Positions 32,583 through 36,942 of a DNA stretch of 36,942 nt are shown piece after piece. Source of the stretch: Nanobdellota archaeon (GTDB lineage: Archaea; Nanobdellota; Nanobdellia; Pacearchaeales; GW2011-AR1); NCBI GenBank assembly GCA_027334715.1, contig DAHWUG010000001.1, forward strand, positions 171,158 to 208,099. Direction: 5' to 3'. The first letter of the stretch is position 1. Each line of letters opens with the position of its first letter. The notes below the pieces were generated by a model. That model saw only the letters and a program-made list of their open reading frames with translations, ran no database searches and had not been told where the DNA came from. Both the position numbers and the translations under genes were made by a program.

Positions 32583-33839
32583 ATGAGAATAAAAAAAGCA
32601 TTTCATCTCGCCTTCAACATACTTCTTCACAGCAAGCTTAGAATCTGGCTTACAATAATAGGTATTGTCATAGGAATTGCAGCGATTGTTTCGATAATTT
32701 CTGTCACAGAAGGCGCGCAAATGAATCTGCAGAGCCAGCTTAACTCTTTTGGGGCAAATATCCTGACTGTAACACCTGGATTTTCAAGGGCAAGCAGCAC
32801 GGCAGGCGGATTCAGAACATTTTTTGAAAATGGGCAATCTTTATCTGTAAACCAGAAAAATCTTACAACAACAGATGTGAATGTCATAAAAAATATCCAG
32901 AATGTTGATTATGCAATGGGAACTATAAGCTTAAGGCAAAGTGCAACATATCTTGGCAATAATGCAAGTGTCAGCATTGAAGGAGTTGATCCATTGATAT
33001 GGAAATATTTTGTTTCTTCACAGCTTGAAGATGGAAGATATCTTTCTGCAGGCGATGTAAACAGCGTTGTTGTTGGAGGCAATATTGCAAACTCTGTTTT
33101 TTCAAGCATGACTGCCAACAGCCAGATAGACCTTGGGGGTCAGCTTTTCAGAATTGTCGGGATACTTAAGCAAAGCGGAAACCAGGAAGACAATCAGATT
33201 TTCATGCCAATACAGGCTTTGAGAAATATTGAAGGCGATCCATCTGGAAACTATTTTAATTCAATATCTGTTGAAATAAAAGACACAAGCCTCTCAAACC
33301 AGACAGTGAATGACATAACCCAAAGCCTTATGGTTTCAAGGGGAATTTTCCAGGCGAAAAACCAGGATTTCACAGTGACTTCTCCACAGGCTTTTCAGGC
33401 AAGGATTTCATCTGCTTTGGGATCAACATCCATTTTCCTTGCAGCAATTGCAGCTATTTCGCTTATTGTTGGAGCTGTTGGAATCTCCAATACAATGTTC
33501 ACTTCTGTCATGGAAAAAACAAGGGAAATAGGAATAATGAAAGCAATCGGTGCTAAGAACAAGGATATTTTGCTGATATTCCTGATTAACTCAGGGCTTA
33601 TAGGGCTTGTTGGGGGAATAGGGGGAGTTGTTCTTGGACTTATAGGGGCAGGATTTATAGGAAACCTGACAAGCGGGAGCAGGATAGGAGGAAGGCTGAC
33701 TCTTGGTTCTGTTTATATTAATCCTGTACTTATAATCGGAGCTTTTTTAATTTCAATTATTGTTGGAATGATTGCAGGCGTGATTCCAGCATACAGGGCG
33801 TCAAAGCTAAAGCCGATTGAAGCATTAAGATATGAATAA
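32583..33839 (+). CDS. MacB/FtsX-type ABC permease
   Basis: 418 residues: one N-terminal TM (LRIWLTIIGIVIGIAAIVSI), a large extracellular MacB core domain (about 45-275, ILTVTPGFS to QDFTVTSPQAF), and three C-terminal TM helices (FLAAIAAISLIVGAVGISN, IFLINSGLIGLVGGIGGVV, VLIIGAFLISIIVGMIAGVI) with the family motif EKTREIGIMKAIGAKNKDIL before the third-from-last segment. It ends PAYRASKLKPIEALRYE, classic for the family. A gaggctg sequence before the ATG may be its ribosome site. It completes the ABC operon; the transported molecule is unknown. Confidence 0.95.
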   Translation: MRIKKAFHLAFNILLHSKLRIWLTIIGIVIGIAAIVSIISVTEGAQMNLQSQLNSFGANILTVTPGFSRASSTAGGFRTFFENGQSLSVNQKNLTTTDVNVIKNIQNVDYAMGTISLRQSATYLGNNASVSIEGVDPLIWKYFVSSQLEDGRYLSAGDVNSVVVGGNIANSVFSSMTANSQIDLGGQLFRIVGILKQSGNQEDNQIFMPIQALRNIEGDPSGNYFNSISVEIKDTSLSNQTVNDITQSLMVSRGIFQAKNQDFTVTSPQAFQARISSALGSTSIFLAAIAAISLIVGAVGISNTMFTSVMEKTREIGIMKAIGAKNKDILLIFLINSGLIGLVGGIGGVVLGLIGAGFIGNLTSGSRIGGRLTLGSVYINPVLIIGAFLISIIVGMIAGVIPAYRASKLKPIEALRYE

Positions 33840-33843
33840 TTCA

Positions 33844-34314
33844 TCACCCTAAAAAATTGAATTTGTTTGTCTGCGGGCAAATTTGCTCATTTCCGGTTGA
33901 ATCAGTGAAAAATGGAGTGTATTCTATTGATGTTCCATTATCTATTTCTGTCACATTTTTGCCTGTTACAGTGTTTAAAGTTACTGTTTTTTGGTCTAAC
34001 TGCATAATTTTTCCAAAGTCCATTGGCCCACTTCCTGTGCCATTTGCATCAATAATGCTGACCTTTATGCCACTAAGGTTGTTATCTCCTCCTGCTGACC
34101 TGTGTATTGTTACATCATATATTCCTCTTGAAATTTCATTAACAGAGATTACATCCAAATTTATTGAATTGCATTCAAAATTTAAAGATACCTGGCCGCT
34201 TCCACCTTGAATAAACGCTTTTACACCAACAAAAACAATTCCAACAGTTACTAAAACAAGAAGAGTTATTATTAATGTTGCAACAATCTCGGATAAACCC
34301 TTTGCATCTATCAT
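33844..34314 (-). CDS. Type IV pilin-like protein (short)
   Basis: 156 residues. The class III signal peptide is MIDAKGLSEIVATLIITL with the same KGLSEIVATLII core as the long pilin at 10190. Cleavage is expected after KG. The beta-rich pilin domain that follows (GSGQVSLNFECNSINLDVIS, IYDVTIHRSAGGDNNLSGIK, EYTPFFTDSTGNEQICPQ) has Cys 53 and Cys 149 placed for a disulfide. It ends five bases from the convergent permease gene. The prepilin peptidase and assembly ATPase are outside the window. Confidence 0.85.
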   Translation of the reverse strand: MIDAKGLSEIVATLIITLLVLVTVGIVFVGVKAFIQGGSGQVSLNFECNSINLDVISVNEISRGIYDVTIHRSAGGDNNLSGIKVSIIDANGTGSGPMDFGKIMQLDQKTVTLNTVTGKNVTEIDNGTSIEYTPFFTDSTGNEQICPQTNKFNFLG

Positions 34315-34372
34315 TTTAACCTAATTTATATGATTAATAGATATAAAAACATTATTCTTAATCAGTAATTAG

Positions 34373-34969
34373 CTATTTTTTTCTGTATTTCTCAAAAAAA
34401 GCCTTTATTGCAAAATAACTTCCCCCGAAAAGGATTACTCCTGGTATAAGCGCAACCCCTAAAGTTGGAGCAAGAACAGCTGTTCCAACAGTACCTATTA
34501 ATCCTGCTCCTGTGCTTTCAAGGATTTTTGACATTAAAGGAATGCTGTTTTCAACGTTTTTCTGCAAAGGGTCTATCTGCATCAGGTATTTTCCATCCTT
34601 GAAGATCTTTATTTTCCTTTCTTCCTGGGATGCAAGGATTGCTATGTTCCCTTTTTTTGAGGCTGTCATGACTGCAGCATGCCTTGTTCCAAAGCCAACA
34701 AAAGGCTTTGTATTTTTTATCATTACCCCATAGTCCACAAGACGACCATTGAAATCAATTATTACTGCTCCATCAATTACAGCCAGACCCTTTAGGACTT
34801 TTTCAGCTCCCCTGTCAAAAATATCAAGCTTCCCGAATTTCTGTCTCATAAGCTTTGCATACCTTATTTCTTTACCTATGACAAAAAGAGCCCCTGCACC
34901 TTCCCTTGAAATTTCTATTGCAATCTTAATGATTTTTTCCTCAAGTTCCTTTAAACTGTGTTTTGCCAT
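34373..34969 (-). CDS. dacZ: DisA_N diadenylate cyclase (c-di-AMP synthase) with membrane tail
   Basis: 198 residues. The DisA_N domain joins two ATP into cyclic di-AMP. Visible motifs are the DGA loop in LAVIDGAVIIDFNG (66-68), RGAEKVLKGL before it, and the phosphate-binding FGTRHAAVMTASK (GTRHAA, where most bacterial enzymes have RHR). The C-terminal 45 residues are hydrophobic (STGAGLIGTVGTAVLAPTLG, PGVILFGGSYFAIKAFFEKY) and look like a membrane or self-association tail, unlike soluble haloarchaeal DacZ. No c-di-AMP receptor or phosphodiesterase is recognisable nearby. The start is MAKHSLKELEEK with no in-frame alternative close by. Confidence 0.85.
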   Translation of the reverse strand: MAKHSLKELEEKIIKIAIEISREGAGALFVIGKEIRYAKLMRQKFGKLDIFDRGAEKVLKGLAVIDGAVIIDFNGRLVDYGVMIKNTKPFVGFGTRHAAVMTASKKGNIAILASQEERKIKIFKDGKYLMQIDPLQKNVENSIPLMSKILESTGAGLIGTVGTAVLAPTLGVALIPGVILFGGSYFAIKAFFEKYRKK

Positions 34970-35003
34970 ATTTTTATCATTTAAACTTTAATTTTAGATT
35001 CAA

Positions 35004-35124
35004 TGAGCCTGCACAGATTTGAACTGTGGACCCCTGCCTCACTTAGACTAATCCAGTGAAATATAATCCTTACGAATTACGCTCATATAAGAGCAGTGCT
35101 CTAACCAGGCTGAGCTACAGGCTC
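35004..35124 (-). tRNA. tRNA-Ile (UAU anticodon) with 46-nt intron
   Basis: The acceptor is GAGCCTG/CAGGCTC with discriminator A, the D stem GCTC/GAGC, and the anticodon stem CTGCT/GGCAG. The mature loop is CTTATA+A, giving anticodon TAT with U33 in place. The intron spans 35040-35085, in the canonical position after base 37. The central helix CTTA/TAAG is flanked by 3-base bulges TAT and TGA, cut TA^T and TG^A: a textbook bulge-helix-bulge for the splicing endonuclease. The T arm is CACAG-TTCAAAT-CTGTG. A UAU anticodon reads AUA directly instead of via agmatidine-modified CAU. Confidence 0.92.
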
Positions 35125-35195
35125 ATTATCACTTTGAGAGTTTTTTGCATATTTAAAATTATCCTAAAAATTAGCAGTTTAACATGATTTAAAAT

Positions 35196-35384
35196 TTATT
35201 TTGCAGGGAACAAAGTCTTGATCATTTTCCTGAGATTTTCATCCAAAAAACAAATATCTTCAGATGCTATTTTTTCTATGAATTTTGTCATGGCTCCGCG
35301 ACCCGTAAAACCAGTTTCACCAGCTTTCTTTAACAGCCTTTTTTGGGTTTCTGGGTCAAGGTAAACCTTAATAGGTTGTTTCAT
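35196..35384 (-). CDS. Ribbon-helix-helix (CopG-like) regulator
   Basis: 62 residues from ATG 35384 (MKQPIKVYLDPETQKRLL), which follows a gagagg Shine-Dalgarno-like sequence; the track's ATG 35402 (MIKERKMKQP) is too close to the TATA box to be favoured. A beta strand (IKVYLD) followed by two helices (PETQKRLLKKAGETG, GAMTKFIEKIAS) is the RHH fold that binds DNA as a dimer. No partner toxin follows on its strand, so autoregulation or control of the divergent surface gene is likely. The C-terminus (LDENLRKMIKTLFPAK) is a short helix. Confidence 0.72.
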   Translation of the reverse strand: MKQPIKVYLDPETQKRLLKKAGETGFTGRGAMTKFIEKIASEDICFLDENLRKMIKTLFPAK

Positions 35385-35418
35385 TTTCCTCTCTTTTATC
35401 ATTTTTTAATGTTTTTGG

Positions 35419-35428
35419 CTTTTATAAA
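35419..35428 (-). promoter_or_regulatory. TATA box of the RHH gene
   Basis: The minus-strand sequence CTTTATAAAAG predicts a start of transcription near 35397, which places ATG 35384 in the mRNA with its ribosome site. It lies next to the operator palindrome. Confidence 0.5.
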
Positions 35429-35450
35429 GTTTACTTACACGTAGGTAAAC
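35429..35450. promoter_or_regulatory. Operator-like 22-bp imperfect palindrome
   Basis: GTTTACTTACACGTAGGTAAAC: arms GTTTAC/GTAAAC are perfect and the inner TAC/GTA also pair. It sits directly upstream of the RHH TATA box (BRE position). TTTACTTACA recurs 54 bases away at 35484-35493, toward the divergent surface gene. An RHH dimer binding here would repress its own promoter and possibly the surface gene. Confidence 0.55.
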
Positions 35451-35510
35451 TAATTTTTACCGACGATAAATATTTTTTCCTATTTTACTTACAACTGAAA
35501 AAAGTCAAAC

Positions 35511-35537
35511 GGGCCTAAAAAAGGCTGTTTCAGGCCC
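35511..35537. repeat. Inverted repeat GGGCCT/AGGCCC
   Basis: GGGCCT (35511-35516) and AGGCCC (35532-35537) are exact complements separated by 15 bases, in otherwise AT-rich spacer between the RHH gene and the surface-protein promoter. It may be a second operator or a hairpin. Confidence 0.4.
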
Positions 35538-35549
35538 TATTTGGTTCCT

Positions 35550-35560
35550 AATATTTATGA
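35550..35560 (+). promoter_or_regulatory. TATA box of the repetitive surface protein
   Basis: aatatttatga is centred about 28 bases before ATG 35583, matching the leaderless pattern seen across the window. Confidence 0.5.
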
Positions 35561-35582
35561 TTAAATTTCATGTTTTTTTAGT

Positions 35583-36942
35583 ATGTCAAATACCGTATGG
35601 TATATCTCATTTAGTGGGAAGAAGATTGAATTTAAAAAATATCCAAAAAGCAAAAAATCAGGCAAAAAAAATAATAAAAAAACCCGCAAAATAAGAAATT
35701 TTTTCTTTTCTTTTCTGTTTTTATTTACTCTTTCATTTTTTTCTTCATACGTTTCAGCAGCTCCAATCAGCGATACTTTCCATATAAACCTGCAGACAAC
35801 TTATTCAAACGGCACGATACAGCCAGGAACTTTTAATTTTGCCTTTAACATAACAGATAACCCAAGCGCAAGTTGCATCCCAAACATTGTTTACAATTAT
35901 TCAACAACTTTAACAACAGACACAAGGGGAATTGTTTCTCTTTATTTGCCCCAGATTGGAAGCGGAGGAGGAAATTTAAGCGCCTTAAATTATGACATTC
36001 AGTACTATCTCTGCTATTACAGAGATGGCGTTTTGCAGGGCGTTGACCAACTTGCAAGAGTTCCCTATTCTTTTCGGGCAACAGAAGTTAACCTAAGCGA
36101 AATAACTGTAAACTCCAACTTGAACCTTACTCCTACTTCAGGCAGTTATAACATCAGCGCAAACACCGGTTTTTTCAGCTTTTTGGGAAGCATCACAAAC
36201 TTCATTTCCAATCTTTTTGTCATAAATGCCAATGTAAGCAATAACCTTAGTGTTGGAGGAAATTTGAGTGTTGGGGGCAATCTTAACATATCTGGATTCT
36301 ACTATGGAAATGGAAGCCAGCTTACAGACATAAATGCAACAACAATTGGCGGCTATAATGCCAGTTTTTTCATGCCCTTAAACAAGAGCGTTTATGGCAA
36401 TTTTGACTTTAATGGGGGCTGGCAGAACGGAGGATTAAGCATTTCCAATGGGAGCATTTTCGCCCAAACAGGCTACTTTTACAACATTTCAAGCTTAAAT
36501 GTAACAAATATTAATACAAATGGTTCCTTTGTCCCAATAATTGATAACCAGTTTGACCTTGGAAACAGTACAAACAGGTTCAGGAACATTTATGGTGTGA
36601 CCTTGTACTCTGGAGGAAACAACCTGACAGTTGGATACAACTACGCAACAAACGGAACATATTACCTTGCAACAAACCCAAACTCTTACTACAACTCAAC
36701 AACATTGCAGAACGTAAGCCAGCTTTCAAATAACCTGAATTTCTTAAACTGGTCAGGCGTTGATAACGGCACTTTTTACTACAAATCAAATCCTTTCAGC
36801 TTTTACAATAGCACAAATCCTCCTCCAATTATCAACACAAGCTACTATGTTGACAATGTTCATGGTTACTACAACTCAACAACATTGCAGAACGTAAGCC
36901 AGCTTTCAAATAACCTGAATTTCTTAAACTGGTCAGGCGTTG
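35583..36942 (+). CDS. Large repetitive surface protein (partial, runs off window)
   Basis: The frame is open from ATG 35583 to the window end (453 codons), so it is absent from the track. It begins MSNTVWYISFSGKKIEFKKY with a Lys-rich cytoplasmic part, then a hydrophobic export helix (IRNFFFSFLFLFTLSFFSSY) ending VSAAPISDTF. The rest is extracellular, rich in Asn/Ser/Thr/Tyr with dozens of sequons. GNGSQLTDINATTIGGYNAS and IIDNQFDLGNSTNRFRNIYG resemble the beta-helix/shaft motifs of phage tail fibres and bacterial trimeric fibres. A 60-residue repeat begins near YYNSTTLQNVSQLSNNLNFL. Confidence 0.8.
   Translation, partial: MSNTVWYISFSGKKIEFKKYPKSKKSGKKNNKKTRKIRNFFFSFLFLFTLSFFSSYVSAAPISDTFHINLQTTYSNGTIQPGTFNFAFNITDNPSASCIPNIVYNYSTTLTTDTRGIVSLYLPQIGSGGGNLSALNYDIQYYLCYYRDGVLQGVDQLARVPYSFRATEVNLSEITVNSNLNLTPTSGSYNISANTGFFSFLGSITNFISNLFVINANVSNNLSVGGNLSVGGNLNISGFYYGNGSQLTDINATTIGGYNASFFMPLNKSVYGNFDFNGGWQNGGLSISNGSIFAQTGYFYNISSLNVTNINTNGSFVPIIDNQFDLGNSTNRFRNIYGVTLYSGGNNLTVGYNYATNGTYYLATNPNSYYNSTTLQNVSQLSNNLNFLNWSGVDNGTFYYKSNPFSFYNSTNPPPIINTSYYVDNVHGYYNSTTLQNVSQLSNNLNFLNWSGV
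36686..36762 (+). repeat. 180-bp tandem repeat, copy 1 (first 77 bp)
   Basis: 77 bases are identical to 36866-36942, spaced exactly 180 bases (60 codons) and in frame. It encodes YYNSTTLQNVSQLSNNLNFL then NWSGV. The rest of the unit continues DNGTFYYKSNPFSFYNSTNP and PPIINTSYYVDNVHG. Confidence 0.85.
36866..36942 (+). repeat. 180-bp tandem repeat, copy 2 (cut by window end)
   Basis: Identical over all 77 visible bases to copy 1, including third codon positions, so the duplication is recent or kept identical by recombination. More copies probably follow outside the window. Confidence 0.85.

Noticed and set aside
36686-36942. Repeated DNA considered as a CRISPR array
   Set aside because: The 180-base unit is in frame within a coding region and lacks repeat-spacer structure.

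Overview
The window is an AT-rich, gene-dense archaeal chromosome segment. The gene set is archaeal: split PheS/PheT, archaeal-type TrpS and ThrS, Rpp30 (RNase P), archaeal UMP kinase, DUF357, Elp3, pilins with class III signal peptides, and a tRNA whose intron has a bulge-helix-bulge. Many starts are leaderless, with a TATA box centred about 24-30 bases before the ATG. Small proteins, many lineage-specific secreted or membrane proteins and an intron-bearing tRNA-Ile(UAU) point to a DPANN archaeon, most likely Pacearchaeota/Woesearchaeota-like (inference). No rRNA, CRISPR array or intact insertion sequence was seen.

Layout. 1-3.0 kb: edge of an EF-Tu domain 2-like gene, a 53-residue zinc-ribbon protein missing from the ORF track, tRNA-Gln, a decayed ORF, a DUF457-type membrane hydrolase, small membrane proteins, tRNA-Thr and a conserved unknown. 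3.0-8.2 kb (minus strand): a compact operon rpp30-pheS-ASCH-HIT-pheT with junctions of one base or overlapping, preceded by pyrH. 8.3-12.9 kb: DUF357, then a run of plus-strand surface genes: a secreted beta-rich protein, a small anchored protein, a pilin with a Cys-rich adhesin-like repeat, and a large Asn/Ser/Thr-rich anchored protein. 13.2-17.2 kb (minus): two conserved unknowns and ppsA. 17.2-22.0 kb: a polytopic membrane protein, a transmembrane receptor with a degenerate class III nucleotide-cyclase domain, trpS and a lytic-transglycosylase-like protein.

22.2-29.2 kb: thrS, a conserved unknown, a divergent trm9-like/elp3 pair (a plausible wobble-uridine modification module), a small unknown, an HD phosphohydrolase, a Fic protein and tRNA-Glu. 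29.3-33.8 kb: a wHTH/7TM pair divergent from a tightly overlapping four-gene MacB-type ABC operon. 33.8-36.9 kb: a second pilin, a DisA_N diadenylate cyclase, the tRNA-Ile, a ribbon-helix-helix regulator with an operator-like palindrome, and the start of a large repetitive surface protein that runs off the window.

Two themes recur. One is translation and tRNA maturation (PheRS, TrpRS, ThrRS, RNase P, Elp3/Trm9, four tRNAs). The other is the cell surface and signalling (pilins, S-layer-like proteins, MacB exporter, c-di-AMP synthase, cyclase-like receptor, transglycosylase). The best candidates for undescribed biology are the cyclase-like receptor, the MacB operon with its divergent 7TM/wHTH pair, the transglycosylase in an archaeon, and the RHH-surface protein locus. 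All functional statements are from reading the sequence; no database search was run.
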